A stretch of 64,000 bases of DNA from Hymenopellis radicata (GCA_015501595.1 JADNRX010000064.1:124001-188000), one strand, 5' to 3'; shown: positions 19,617-31,766, counted from the stretch's first letter. Notes: a model not told the origin generated them from the letters alone. Program-made: numbers and translations.

Positions 19617-20012
19617 ACGTAACATATTTCCTATGCTAGCTTCAGTACCGGATCAAGCCAAGATTGGGCTAGTACCCGTATGGTCCCGTAAGTTCTTTGA
19701 GATATAATTAGTCCTAGTTTCAATGCTCTCAGTAACTGAATATATCAGCTACAGGTGATTCACAAAAGCGTCATAGACAAATTCTTGATTAAAGTGGCGC
19801 TCGAGACCCTAATTAGGCTGCCCCGCCAAAGGCGGGATCACGTGCACTTACCATATATGGTAAGTGAGGTAGGTAGGGTCAAGCTTGAGGGCTGAAAAAA
19901 ATTAAACAGCCCAGTGTACAAAATTATAATTTTGGAACCCCCTTGGTGAGCACTGCATCTAATATGTCCACATAGCTTACTGATACAACTGATAGTAAGC
20001 TATATTTTCAAT
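19617..20012. other. Non-coding interval with a 22-bp palindrome
   Basis: No gene is supported here. A perfect palindrome, CACTTACC-ATATAT-GGTAAGTG, spans 19845-19866. Just before it, at about 19822-19837, a CCCGCC-AAA-GGCGGG hairpin can form. The sequence does not continue the WD40 gene from the other side of the retroelement. Confidence 0.6.
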
Positions 20013-20862
20013 ATGGTTATAGAATATTCTAGTGATCTACACACATCTGCCAGTGTTTCTCTCAATGAGATAAACTGGCAAATTGTGTACTACTCTATCA
20101 CAGCAGGCACCAATGTTCTCACCACCTTCCTTATTATTTTTCGAATTCTCTCTCTTGGTGGACTCAAGAGTGCTAGGACATATCGTGGCCTTCTGGAAAT
20201 TCTGGTTGAATCTGCTTTTCTATATTCGGCAACATATATTATCTATCTTGTATTGCTTCTCAGGGATTTCCATCTGCCATACTGGAGCTACACATCTGAC
20301 TATATGTATGGACTAATCAATGCTGTTACTGTAAGTCTCTAACTTTATATTCAAAAATTCCAAGAACTTATACTAACAACATGATACTTAGGCACTTGCA
20401 CCTACTATGATCATTCAACGTGTCATGTCTGGTGGAGCACGTCCCAATGACTCCTGGATACATTCTTCCCTTCCGTCTATGGGGTCCACCATGCGCAGTC
20501 TTGAAGAGAGCATTCAATTCGACAGTGTCCACCCTGCACAGACACAGGATACCATGTCGACACTTGATACTACTGGTCAAGCCAAAGATGCCACGGGTTC
20601 TCTTGCAGGAGCAGGGAACTCGGGTGTTAGTTGTGAGGCAGTGGCGGGTCATGCTGAAGAGTCTGAGATTCATGGGAGTCATGTAGGATCAGAGATTCAG
20701 GTTGAGCAGTGGGAAGGAGTGGAGGCGTTGGCAGGTCCCGCCGGAGAGTCCAAGGATTCGAAGATTCAAGTTGAGAAGCGAGAAGGAGTAGAGGTATTGG
20801 CGGGCCACACTGGAGAGTCGGAGATTCAGATTGAGAAGCGTGATGGAGCGAAGGCGATTTGA
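20013..20862 (+). CDS. Membrane protein, 5'-truncated, with C-terminal repeats
   Basis: Exon 1 (20013-20332) encodes at least two membrane spans (AGTNVLTTFLIIFRI and ESAFLYSATYIIYLVLLL). An intron of about 60 nt starts GTAAGT and ends ACTTAG at 20391. Exon 2 continues with ALAPTMIIQRVMSGGARPND and ends at 20862. This arrangement resembles the last spans and cytosolic tail of multispanning membrane proteins common and usually unnamed in agaricomycetes; those are longer at the N-terminus, so the 5' end is probably missing. The tail carries three or four imperfect repeats of about 25 residues (E-I-Q-V/I-E...EGVEALAG...GES). No function is assigned. Confidence 0.55.
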
Positions 20863-21193
20863 AGTGGCAGCTTAGAGTGCTCAAAGTTTCAGTATTTAAG
20901 GTTTCCTTTGTTTCGTGTTGCAACTTGCATGTTCTGTGTTTCCTGGTCTAGATACTTATTTATCCATCCTGCTAGCGGGATCACATGGTTTCCTTTGTTT
21001 CGTCTTCTGTGTTTCCTGGTCTGTGTTTCCTTATTTACTTATCCATCCTGCTTGCAGGATCAAATATTTATATAAGTATATACTCTTCCCCAATGACAGT
21101 CCGAGTGCAGGATTTGTGAGGTATCGCCGTAAGGTTAGGGTCATAGCTCCTTGTTCTTGACGGTCATGTACCTCCGATGACTCTCTTCCCATC
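20863..21193. other. Intergenic stretch without a supported gene
   Basis: TTTCCTTTGTTTCGT-type words recur at about 20900-21020, as does a motif TATCCATCCTGCTNGC. I see no gene in the stretch. Confidence 0.5.
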
Positions 21194-21504
21194 AAGGGGT
21201 ATCCAGAACTCTAATCGATAATTCTGACTATCGAAAGTTGAGTGGCAGGACCCCCAGAACTCGGGTGCCCACCACCACCAGTTTATGGTAATTTTTTGTA
21301 CCTGGCCGCATGCCGTCGCTCAAATGCTATTGTGTCCGGGACTCTAGAGTCCATCCCGATGGCGCGTTTGTGGCACGTCCCGCTCGCGCCCTGCCCAAGT
21401 CACATCTAGTGAGAGCGCGTTCACAGGGCACACACTTTACGAATCATCAGAACTCAGTACATCAATTTCAAGATCACGTATAGTCATCAGGAAAACAGCC
21501 AACG

Positions 21505-21562
21505 CGTCTTTCAGGTCTTTTTGGTCTTGCGGCAAGACCGAAAAGACCTGAAAGACGTGAAA
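21505..21562. repeat. 26-bp inverted repeat forming a strong hairpin
   Basis: GTCTTTCAGGTCTTTTTGGT continues into a GC turn and is followed by its reverse complement with one mismatch. The hairpin sits at the start of the AAGAC-rich array inside the candidate element. Confidence 0.8.
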
Positions 21563-21891
21563 GACACGAAATCTTGCACAGGCCAGGTCAAGAATCTTGT
21601 CGGGACCTTTTCCGTCTTTTACAAGACATGTAAGTCTTCGACAGGACCCCAGCAAGACCACTACGATAGGTCTTTTATAGGTCTTTTTGCCGTCTTGCCA
21701 TCTCTTCAGGAATTATCTGTGGTAATCATACTATGGAATGGCATGAATAGAATATATTAGATATGTATACTAACACGATAGGCATAAGGATAGACTATAC
21801 GAATACTACATATCGCCCACTGATCCGTTCGTTACGCGGCGAAGCGCACACGAATCCTTCGGCTCATCCAAAACAAAGGCGGTGATGCACG

Positions 21892-22200
21892 ATGACCACT
21901 CCCCGTACATCTTCCATGGCGTCCACAGCTACGGATCGAAAGGAGTTAGAGAATGTCATGCTGCGAATGACAAGACATACCGTGGGGAAGACAGAGGCGA
22001 ATGTACAAGCACTGGAAAGACTGTCAACACAGCAGTCAAAAGAGCCACGAAGAAATACTCACATAGCATTCAGGGAGATTATAGAGTAACTGCAGATTGG
22101 GTTAGGAGATGTGGGGAAGGCAGAAGAAGAGAACGCACCAACACCCATCACTCGTACTGCCGCTATTCTCCAAGGGGATCGGCGCCCAGTTCATGCATAA
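21892..22200 (+). pseudogene. Short unrecognised coding fragment with one in-frame TAA
   Basis: The frame starts MTTPRTSSMASTATDRKELE and continues through residue 65. A TAA follows at 22087-22089, then 37 further sense codons in the same frame with LGDVGKAEEENAPTPITRTA and an end at 22200. The part around residues 15-60 could be helical. No family was recognised. The opposite strand is also open here (22163-22504), so the coding strand is uncertain. Confidence 0.3.
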
Positions 22201-22639
22201 TACTGGTCAAACGGATGTCGTCCGTACTCGAGGATGCACTGTCAACTGCATCTGCGGGTAGGGCCGTCTCTTCTTCCAAGTCGGTGTCCGCGGAGTCGTT
22301 TTCTAGTCCAAATTCGCACCGCATCGCACCAACGGGTATATACGGATTCGCTGATGGCGTCGGCATCGGATACAACAGCGCCTTGAGGCGAGCAACGCGC
22401 ACGCTGGTGGTGGTGGTGGAGGGAAGGAGATGAGAAGAGAAACGGCGGACTTGGAAAAAAAGGAAACCGAACACGCACGTGGTCCGATTGCGTGCTTTGC
22501 GCACGGATCACACGATCGGGCTCCATGTCTTTTCAATTCCCAAGTCCATCTTACCACGACCGACTGGCTCGCGACTGGCTTTGTTTTTTTCTTCTCATGA
22601 CGGCTCACGGGTGCCGCGTAAGCCCACAAGGACCGTGGC

Positions 22640-23395
22640 AGCACCATCGAAATACGAACATCGCCAATGGAGGCGTACCCACTGGCACACAGAGATTGGC
22701 TCCAGATGGGGCGAAGAATTCGATGCTGCGCCATCTGCAGGCGGGCAGTACTGCAGTAAGTCATTTAATCCACTTGTTTTTGCGAAGGCGCCGTTTCATT
22801 TCGCTTTGGCGCTCACGCGATCGCTTCCTCTCTTCTCTGACTTGGATTAGTGCTCTGGAATTCCCGAGCCTCTTGATTGTATTGTTTCCTCCTTTCTGCA
22901 TCGTGAAATTGCACGACGGAATCCGGACGACGTGTAAGTCCAGTCCAGCACCCACCTGCATACGCTGCCCCGAAGGACTTGTACTGCAATGACAGGTCGG
23001 TATCCATCAACAAAACCACCCTCCGCGTCCAACGCCGGATCCCGAATGCCGTTAATGCGTATGAGGGAATCGGAAAGCGCACCGCGGAGGCTGCCTTCTC
23101 ACCCGCGCCGGTGAAGGACAAGCTTCCCAAGATCTCCACAAAGGCTTTGGCCGCATGTCGTTGGACTCCCCGGCGCGCTTTTCTCCCGCGTATGACGGGA
23201 CTTCTCCAGCAAGGATATCAGCCAACCCGTCGCCAGCCTTCTCATCCCTCCCTCGCACCGCCCACGCTCGTCTCAGCCTGTTTCCACTCCCGAGAATTTT
23301 TACTTGCCGTTGACTCCAGCACCCGCAGCCTTTCTATGCGCAATTTGCGAATGCGGGCCCGCCTGGAGTTGGGCTCCACCGTCGTTCATAGTTGA
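22640..23395 (+). pseudogene. Unrecognised multi-exon gene fragment
   Basis: Splice signals fit exons before GTAAGTCATTT at about 22755, between ATTAG at 22850 and GTGTAAGT at 22930, and after ATGACAG at about 22995. The pieces include a segment like CSGIPEPLDCIVSSFLHREI and then a Ser/Pro-rich part. The 3' part switches frame at least once. The product is unrecognised, and it lies within the candidate inverted-repeat element. Confidence 0.3.
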
Positions 23396-23517
23396 GTTCA
23401 TTGTTTATGCCCATTTATGTTCTTACGATACATATCCGCTCTGCCGTTCTACTCGTGAGCTTTGTATGCATCACAAGACTTTATGTATGTGACTTGAATA
23501 CAACTTATGTTTTTATA

Positions 23518-23923
23518 AGGTAGGGGTCACTCATAGCCAACCTATGTCCCAAATCGGGACAGATTTCAGTAAATCACTTCCTGTAATTCGTATAGGACTC
23601 TGGGGGGAAATTCCTCCGGTTAAATTACTTGAAATAGTGTTACAATGGATTGGGAGAAAACCGGGAAGCCATATGTAGCCGCAATCCTGTGTTATTTCGA
23701 AATTGATGGCATTGTCTCTGATGGCAGTATTTTTCTTGCATCGGAAATAACTCACCTCCACCTGGATGGATTTCTTTCGTTTTTGGTTTGCACACTCTTA
23801 TTAGCTATCTAAAGAGATTAACCGGAGGAATTTCCCCCTAGAGTCCTATACGAATTATAGGAAGTGATTTACTGAAATCTGTCCCGATTTGGGACGTAGG
23901 TTACATATGAGTGACCCCTACCT
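23518..23923. mobile_element. Nested MITE, 406 bp, with TATA target duplication
   Basis: Arms of about 110 bp (AGGTAGGGGTCACTCATA at the left, its complement at the right) are inverted with only a few mismatches. TATA directly flanks both ends (23514-23517 and 23924-23927), a clean target-site duplication. There is no coding capacity. It is inserted in the interior of the larger candidate element at 21194-24588. Confidence 0.85.
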
Positions 23924-24588
23924 TATATATTTTTGTGAACCTTTGACAAGATCAAAATGAGCTGACAAGAATAAGACTGGATGGCAAGCCGCAAGACGGC
24001 AAGAGGAAGACTGAAAAGATCTCGGCCTGCAAGAGCAAGACCAGAAAGATTCGCGCCGCAAGAGCAAGACTTGGAAAGACGGGCCGCGCAAGACCAAGAC
24101 CGGCAAGACACATTGGCTGTTTTCCTGATGTATCGTAACTACGCCTTCCTTCGCTTGCTCCGAGGGTTAGTACTTTGAGGACTACTTATGTCTTTCAATC
24201 TACGTTTAGCTGGGACGCCCTTCGGAGGAATACACTCAGCAACAAGTGCGCCAGACGGAAATGGTATTAGTGCAACTTCGACGCGATGTGTGCTATTGGT
24301 TCCGCTTCCGAATTCGGTCAAGATCTGACAGACTTTGGATTTTAGCTCACTGTTTGCTACACTGCCCAAGGATCGCTGATCTTAGTACTAGGAACTATAT
24401 TTATTCACATTATGAAGAGACTGGGCAGGCCGAATCCATCGTTATATGGGCGATATACGATGCAAATACGGTTTTGAAAACTTTGCAGCAGAAAACGTGT
24501 GTGGCTGTGTTTTTCAGGACCCCGAGAACTCGACCCACCACCACCACCACCTAGTCGGCTGAGTCGATTAGAGTTCTGGATACCCCTT

Positions 24589-25502
24589 GCTTCCCATACC
24601 ATCATGTCACCACCGGAAAGTCTCTTAGACTCGTACACCATTCGCCACACAAGGATCCTGCCCATTGCAGGCCCGTTTTGTGTCTCCATCCCCGGGGATA
24701 CCTCCAGCTCTTGTATCTTGCACTATTTGGAATCGCAGAGGCACACTCACTCTCGACAATCAGGCCCCTGCCTTCACAGCTGCACGTTGATCCCATGGTG
24801 AATGCACCGACTTTCACCCAAGTGATGTAGAGGTGTGGAGTATCAGTAGGGGAGTCGGGCTAGCGAGCGCATGTCACCCTTCCGGTGTAAGCAAATATGA
24901 GGATCGGAAATATGATACAGTGTGTTTACCTCACTCTGCTGGTTCTCGTCTGTTCTCATCTCAATTTTAACAGAGGAAAGCCGAAGTTCTTCAAATCAAG
25001 TGACTAGCCTTGTCGGTATCCCAGTTGCGGCAAGCAGATGTGCATCTTTCCACTCCGTGCCTTCCCACCAGTCCATCACACTCGTCCTCATTGAGTGTCG
25101 CTTGAACGATGTGGATGCTCGGATTCTGCATCACAGTCGAGGGATGCTCATGTTTCCACCTGTCTCTTCCAGCATTGCAGACGCAGTGGGACCTTCTAGC
25201 GAACAGATTCTCAAACGGAGTCCGGGCGTGGTACCAACTGCAAAGGCTATAATCAACAGTGCAAGATCTCGTTTCGAGATACAACCTGTCTGCTAACGTC
25301 CCCAACCTAACTATATTCTTGCGCCCAGCCCGCGCCGTTAGAGAGGCATACCTACCCATACCAGCAATCAATACTCTACGCAAATTCGAACAGCACCGTC
25401 TGTCGCAAATTGCACTCGACGCGGGCGCATCACCTAACTACGGGAGAGTACTCCACGCCTGGGTATACTAAAACAAGCAATGTGTGTAATGTAAACCAAA
25501 CA
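24589..25502. other. Interval with only weak ORFs
   Basis: Minus-strand sequence at about 25000-25260 can be read as a coherent segment (VGTTPGLRLRICSLEGPTAS...WWEGTEWKDAHLLAATGIP) with one in-frame TGA, perhaps the relic of a gene. The product is unknown. Nothing else is supported. Confidence 0.3.
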
Positions 25503-28500
25503 TCACGTCCTCAACCCCTCGCTCCTATTATAACACACAGGACACCCCTTCGTCAGCCTCCGCCTCACATCATGCTCACTATCAAACCAAAATCAGCCCT
25601 CCATCCAACGTTCCCAAAAATCGAAACTCACAAAGCAATCTTCCCACTCAACCCCCGCCCCGACGACCCCAATATCCCCACACCCCGCAACACCGGATCC
25701 GGCTGCGGCGGCAGGTCGTCGCCGCCACTACAACACGACGCATGCACAACGTGTCGACAGAGGAACAGGATCATGAGCGTCTGAGGCGCTTCTTGAAGCG
25801 ACCGTGTGCATATCGGGCATTTGCCTTTCGCTGATAACAAACGAGTAAACATCCTGCGTGTGCTAGAGAAAGGACGACTTACACGTCAAGAAGAATCCAC
25901 TCGTCTGGTTATTGTCCAACGTCCTGGACAAATCCGAGCTGTCGCCGTTCAAAATCGTCTGGCACCCGTCCAAGAGGGAGATTTGCAATTGAAAGTCTTG
26001 CAGGATCTTTATGAGCGCTTCCTTGAGCCCAGGGATTTCCAATCCGTTCTTGATGCGTCGAATTAAACGAATGGGATTGATCTCGGGGCCGACGTTCTCC
26101 AGGAGGCCGCGTATAAAGGCTATTCACTTTCATCAGCGACAGAGTAAGGAAGAGTACTGTAACAACGTACCAGGTCGACTTTCGGAATATTTCAGCAAAT
26201 CTTCCCATAGATCATCATCCGCTTGTTCTTTGGCGAATTCGATAGCCTGACAGGTAAGTTAATAATATCAATCGTGTACAAGACCAAAAGGACAGACCTG
26301 TCGCACGTCACCGAGTCTCTCAATAATGAGCGTCAACGCTTGCTTATTGTTACCCATTCGTCCAAGCAGGTACACCATTTCGGGGACCAGATCCTTGTCT
26401 TGACAGACCCGGTACGCCTGAGATGTACGGTCAGTTCTTGATGATTTTTACGATCATGTAGCTTACCCTCTCCAAGTTGTAATCCGTACTAGCGCGTAAA
26501 AAGTCGATCAACCTCGGTCGTGAATATTCCGAATAGAGTTTCAGCTACGAAAGTAGTCGTTAGTAAAGGAATACAGCACACACTTGGAACCATACCAATT
26601 TGTCTGCATGCTGAGCAACCAGATGCGAATCCCTCTTGAAAAGCGCATCGAGATATAAGAACAAATATCGCGGCTGCGACTCCAGCTGGCGTACAACACG
26701 TTCCACCTGCACAGGAAGTTGGTCATCTACGGCCTACACGCGGTTTCGGGAGGACTCACAGGAATAGAGTGGATATTGTCAACCAGCAGGGTGATAGCAT
26801 CACTCTTGCCTTCCTCAATCGTCTCCCCAGCCTCTTCCCTCTTACGCATAAGCTCGTGGTCAAATTCCACAAGAAGCAGAACCTGATCTTTCACATCGGT
26901 GAAGAGGTTGTGCTCCCGGATGACGTCAAGAACATTCGGTCGACGCAGACGCAGGAAGTAGGTCAAGGCTTTTCCGTGTTGGCGATTGGCGGTATATCTT
27001 GGAAACGATGAGCACATGTTCATACTCGTGAGAAGCCACTTACAGCTCGGCTAAACACTCCATGAGAATAGTGGTGTCGGGCGATGACGAGGAGATTGTT
27101 GAAGACGTTGAGGCTTGCTTTTCCAGTTCGGAACGAACAGCAAAGATCACAGCAGCGATGTCGTAGATATCCTTCGGCCACTCCTTGATAGTGTCGTACA
27201 AGGCCTAACGATCATCAGCATGACGCTCGGGGAGATAACAAGGTGCACTTACATGTCTATCGTGCGTGAGGAAATACGCCAAAATCATTTCGTAGACGAC
27301 ATGATCGAGACGGGGCTGGTCTGTCGGTATGAATGGGATTATCACCTAAGTTCAAGGTTGTCAAGAACCACTTTACACATGACAGTCGAAACCCACCTGC
27401 AATTGCCGTTTCTCTGCAAAGACAAAAATCCAATCCTCCCATCGCTTCGAAGCATGTCCGCACACCTTGGGCACAACTTGGCTGCTTTACCGAAATCACC
27501 TTCATTAACCAGGTGCTCAATATACCGCTGTCCAATTTGAGACGCCGTTAAGCCGTCCCCCTCTTGTTCGACTGATTCGCCACTAGCTTCAATCGCTTCA
27601 AGAGCCTCCAGCGCTTCTTCGTACCGCTTCCGCTCTACCAGCCAGCTCACATGGTCCCTCTTGTCTCGTGGCTTGACCAAAATCAAGTCGCGCGGGCTCA
27701 CGACGACGTAACACTTTCCAGCGTCTGCAGCGGAGTCCTCAGTGGGGACCTCGCAAAGGACGTAGTCATTACACCCCCAAGACTGGTAGTTTGTGACGCT
27801 CAGGGCATCAGCAGCAAGCTCCTCTCCGGAACGCGAGATAATCCGCAGTTCGGGGCGCTCTGCCTGTTTACGTGCTTGCTTAGTGCGGTCTTCGGTCATT
27901 TCATCGTTAAATGACATGTCAGGCGGAGTGTAAGCGAGGATGAGAAGGGAAGAGGGTGTTGACGCTGGCGCTGTCACTGATGGAGCGCGAGAATGTGCCG
28001 AAGTATTGTCGGGGTGAAGGAGAGCAGAGGGTTGCATGGGATGAGGAAGGATGCCTGCGATCATACAGTCCAGCTGGAAGACAGCCGTAATCTCGACAAG
28101 AAGAGGAGGTAGGTTGGCTGTGGCGGCTGTAGTAGCCGTGCGAGGACGCGCGCGAATCCGCGCGACCTTGATGTAGTCGGCCCATGAGATGAGGAGGGTA
28201 GAGTCGTCTTGCCACTGTAGCGTGCATTTGAAGAGATCTGCACGTGGGCTATTGGCTGGTCGGTCAATGAAGGTGATGCGCGTCTGAGATACTGTATCGT
28301 AGATCTTGACGCCCTGTCCACTTGTTAGCCATGACCATGACTCGTGCATTGAAACTGACCAGATCATTAGCCCAGGCAATTAGACGCCCTCGCCAACGAA
28401 CATGCCATATAGGGCCCTCGCCAACGTGTAGGACGGTGTCATTGTGACCGAGCCAACCTTTTTCGCGGAGCACGAGTGATCCGGCCAGTCCTCCGCAAAC

Positions 28501-29193
28501 AAAACCTCTGGTTGATTTCTTGGCGAAATTCGGTTCCAAAGCTATCGTCTTCATGGGCCGTTTCATGTCGAAATGATATGATTCCTTGGTCGACATGGAT
28601 AGTATAATAACTTGACCTATTACTTGTTGAACAAAATGATAACAAACGATAGAAATAGTATACTCACCGTCCATGGACGCAGACGCGATCCAGTCGCCAG
28701 TTTCGTCGATGCAAAGGTCAAGGACGGAGGCTTGATGAGGCTTGTACGACTTTAACCGTTGTCCAGTCATGTCCAGGAGATGAATAAAACCAGCGTGAGT
28801 TCCTAAAGCCTTACTTACAAAGTGTTAACCGGATAACAAATCCTTAACAATACTCACCAAGGTTTTGTTATTGGTTATGGTCAACGCGGACGCGGAATCC
28901 TTCTTGAACAAGTCGGGTATGCCTCCAGTTATGCGCTCGTACTTGAGTGCGGGCTCGTCTTCGTCCTCCTCTTCATCGTCGTCGTCGTCGTCACTGGCGT
29001 TGTCGCTGCCGCCGCTCTCCTCGTCGCCGTCGGGCTCGTTGTCATCCTGGCTCTGGCTTTCCGCGTCGTCCTCCTCCGTGCGACTGTCGCTCTCCGACGT
29101 GCTCATCTCGACGGGACTGTCTGTGATTTCGAGGTGCTCCTCCTTCTCTTCGGGGTCGCCGACGCCGTTAGGGACATTTCCCGAATCGGTCAT
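25503..29193 (-). CDS. VPS41: Vacuolar protein sorting protein 41 (HOPS subunit)
   Basis: Fourteen exons can be placed: 29193-28858, 28802-28668, 28616-28360, 28313-27397, 27345-27253, 27204-27044, 26997-26760, 26706-26596, 26544-26467, 26417-26298, 26246-26171, 26119-25883, 25830-25632 and 25578-25503. The N-terminus is very acidic, then PALKYERITGG leads into the WD40-like part (PHQASVLDLCIDETGDWIAS). A clathrin-heavy-chain-repeat region follows (KRWEDWIFVFAEKRQLQ, YDTIKEWPKDIYDIA). The C-terminal RING-H2 has CPICTRSL, CRHVVHASC and, after the last intron, CPVC. VPS41 tethers membranes to the vacuole within HOPS. A one-base deletion at about 27466, in a C run, breaks exon 4; it may be an assembly error because the rest is intact. 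Confidence 0.93.
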
Positions 29194-29585
29194 CGTCGTT
29201 CATGATGAGGGTCGCCGAGGCGGAGAGGGCCTTCCTCTTTGGGCGCGTGGGAAACGGATGGCCGGGGCGAAGTGCCCCTTTAGGCTCGATCGATCCTTCT
29301 CTTTCTGCTCTCAGAATCAACTCAGAATCTTTGGCCGTGTAAAAATGCGACAAGTTCAGGTTGGTAACAGTTTTATTCGCGCCACAATCACGTAAAGGAG
29401 GCACCTTATCAAGTGCTTTATCGCCCGTCTATGTAAACAAATCCGTGCGTCGCTCGAGTCAAATTTCGACAGCGCCTGATCGGGAATGACTAGTTTGATT
29501 TTCCTTATCTTTGACGGCAGCATACGTTCCCCGGGATGCCATTATATACGCGCGAAGCGCTTTGGACGTTTGCTTCCATTCCACC
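29194..29585. promoter_or_regulatory. Shared promoter region of VPS41 and purine permease
   Basis: The 392 bp between two divergent start codons must hold both promoters and 5' leaders. A short minus-strand ORF (29404-29168) overlaps the VPS41 start and is more likely leader sequence than a gene. I could not name specific factor sites. Confidence 0.6.
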
Positions 29586-31766
29586 ATGTCCACCGGCGAC
29601 CAGCTGCAGGCTACCCCTGCTCCTGAGCTAAAAGCAGGTCGGTTTGACGGTGTAAAGAGCCGCGTATCTAAGATTGGCAAAAAAGTATCAACGCGGAAGG
29701 ATGGCTCGGTGATTACGACTATGCGTGGTATTTTTTTTTACAATTTTTCTAGCAAAAATACTCAGTGTTATACAGGCTCTGTATGCCAAGCCTACCGTTT
29801 TCCAAGCAAAAACGGATGCCACCGTTTTATGCACTGGACCAGGACCTCCCATTAGCTTTGGCAATATCCAGTGGCTTCCAGCACGCGCTGGCCATGTTAG
29901 CGGGTCTCATCACGCCCCCGATTATCTTGGCCTCTGCTCTCAGTTTAGACGACGAGACTTCTGCGTACATGATATCCGCCTCTCTCATTGGCTGCGGTAA
30001 GTGTAACTCGTCGTGTGCATGAATACGACGCGCTGATTTAATCTTATATAGGCATCCTCAGCCTAGTCCAAATGTCCCGCATACCTCTCTTCGGCGGGTA
30101 CTACCTCGGCACAGGCTTAATCACCGTCGTCGGCACCAGCTTCGCGACTCTAAGCACGGCCAACTCCATATTCAACGCCATGTACAACGATGGCACATGC
30201 GCCTCTACAACCGCAGACGACGGCACCGTCACGCGTTTAGCGTGCCCCGACGCTTATGGCAAGGTCCTAGGTACGTCTTATCCCCCTCCCCCGACATCCC
30301 TAACACCACACAGGCACATCCTTGATATGCTCCTTCCTCGAAATCGGCATGTCATTCGTACCTGCGCGTAGGCTTCAACGCATCTTCCCTCCAATTGTAA
30401 CAGGCACAGTTATACTCCTCATTGGGGCATCGCTTATCGGCGCTTCGGGTATACCGAACTGGGGTGGAGGCTCCAACGACTGCGCGGGCAGGCCAACGTC
30501 TGGCATCTTTGAACTGTGCCCCACGATCTTTGCGCCTCGGCCTCTTCCGTAAGATACTCGTCTTGCTTATCGCTGGAACTGTAACTGATATTGCGACAGA
30601 TGGGGCTCACCGGAGTTTATTGGATTGGGTTTCCTTTCATTCGTGTCGATTATTTTGACAGAGCTGTTTGGATCGCCGTTTTTGAAGAACATTAGTATCA
30701 TTGTTGGTCTTGCTGTTGGGTGTATTGTTGCTGGAGCTGCTGGGTATATCGACAGAAGTACCATCGACTCATCGCCAGCTATTACTTTCCTTTGGTGGGC
30801 TTCTTGATTCCCTCCCGTTCGCCGACTCAGACTTCATTTTTAGGGTACATACATTCAAGATTGGCGTATATCCGCCTGCGATACTTCCTATGCTTGCAGT
30901 CTATGGTCAGTCTCTTCCTCCTCTCTTGAACATGCCCTAACTTTCATTCAGTCTCGTTGGCTATGGAGGCCATCGGCGATATCACCGCGTCTGCCGAAGT
31001 CTCCAGAGTCGAAGTCGACGGAATAGAATTCGACTCCAGAATACAAGGAGGCGTGCTCGTACGACACCTTTCAACGGCTTCCTTCTCATCCTAACGTATG
31101 CACAGAGTGACGGCATCGGCGGCTTCTTCTCCGCGCTCTTCACCGTAACACCCTTGTCCATCTTTGCTCAGGTACCAATCCAACCGCCACCACTAACCAC
31201 CTTACTAACCACACCCCAGAACAACGGCGTCATCGCCATCACGCGCTGCGCGAACCGCACGGCCGGCCGCTGGTGCTGCTGCTTCCTCATCGTCTTCGGC
31301 GTCCTCGGCAAAATCTCCGGCGTCTTCCTCGCCATCCCCAACCCCGTCCTCGGCGGCGTGACGACGTTCCTCTTCGCCACCGTCGCAGTATCCGGCATTC
31401 GCGTTCTTTCGTACGTCAAGTTCACAAGGAGAGATCGGTTTGTGCTCGCAGCGGCGCTGTCGTTTGGGTTGGGCGATTTGCTCGTGGAGGATGTGTTTAC
31501 GCATTTGTTTGATGGGGTGGCTAATCCGAGTTCGGGGTTGAAGGGGTTCTTTGATTCGATTACGATTGTGCTGAGTACACCTTGTAAGTTGTTAGCTCGG
31601 TCTTTTACGATGCACGCTGAAGAATGTTGTAGTCCTGTCCGCTGGTCTAGTTGCGTCGGTGTTGAACTTGATCTTACCTCAGGAGGACGCTGAAGAGTTG
31701 GATCCGGTCATTGACGATGACGCTGAACTTGCTGAAGTCGAGTCCCAGCACAAGAAACACGGTTAG
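29586..31766 (+). CDS. Xanthine/uric acid permease, NAT/NCS2 family (UapA-like)
   Basis: The ATG has a good context (CCACCATG). Exons joined by short introns encode GWLGDYDYAW, then LCMPSLPF, then GFQHALAMLAGLITPP, all typical of fungal UapA/UapC proteins. The NAT signature QNNGVIAITRCANR is complete (about 31217-31258) and defines the purine-binding site of this family. About 12 membrane spans fit the length near 570 residues. The protein should import uric acid or xanthine with protons at the plasma membrane. Exon 1 appears to miss one base near 29697, before GWLGDYDYAW, which shifts the frame. The sites GTATTT (after GCGTG), GTAAGT, GTACGT, GTAAGA, GTGGGC, GTCAGT, GTACGA, GTACCA and GTAAGT mark nine introns. 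Confidence 0.9.

Larger units (their letters stand above)
21194..24588. mobile_element. Candidate inverted-repeat DNA element with AAGAC-rich ends
   Basis: A 25-bp sequence beginning AAGGGGTATCCAGAACTC at 21194-21218 recurs inverted at 24564-24588. An inner pair, CATCAGGAAAACAGCCAA (21485-21502), is inverted at 24113-24130. Both ends carry arrays of AAGAC/GTCTT words (about 21505-21690 and 23940-24110). The interior has short gene fragments and a nested MITE. No transposase was recognised, so it may be non-autonomous or decayed. A direct repeat (CAGGACCCC...AGAACTCG) near both ends complicates the boundaries. Confidence 0.45.

Noticed and set aside
22479..22992. Two overlapping plus ORFs of 123 and 166 codons
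   Set aside because: Intron signals at about 22755 and 22930 cut through them; parts are better explained as exons of the fragment at 22640-23395.
28865..29395. Long plus-strand ORF with a poly-Ser run opposite VPS41 exon 1
   Set aside because: It is the complement of the acidic VPS41 N-terminus; the minus strand has the conserved protein and splice sites.
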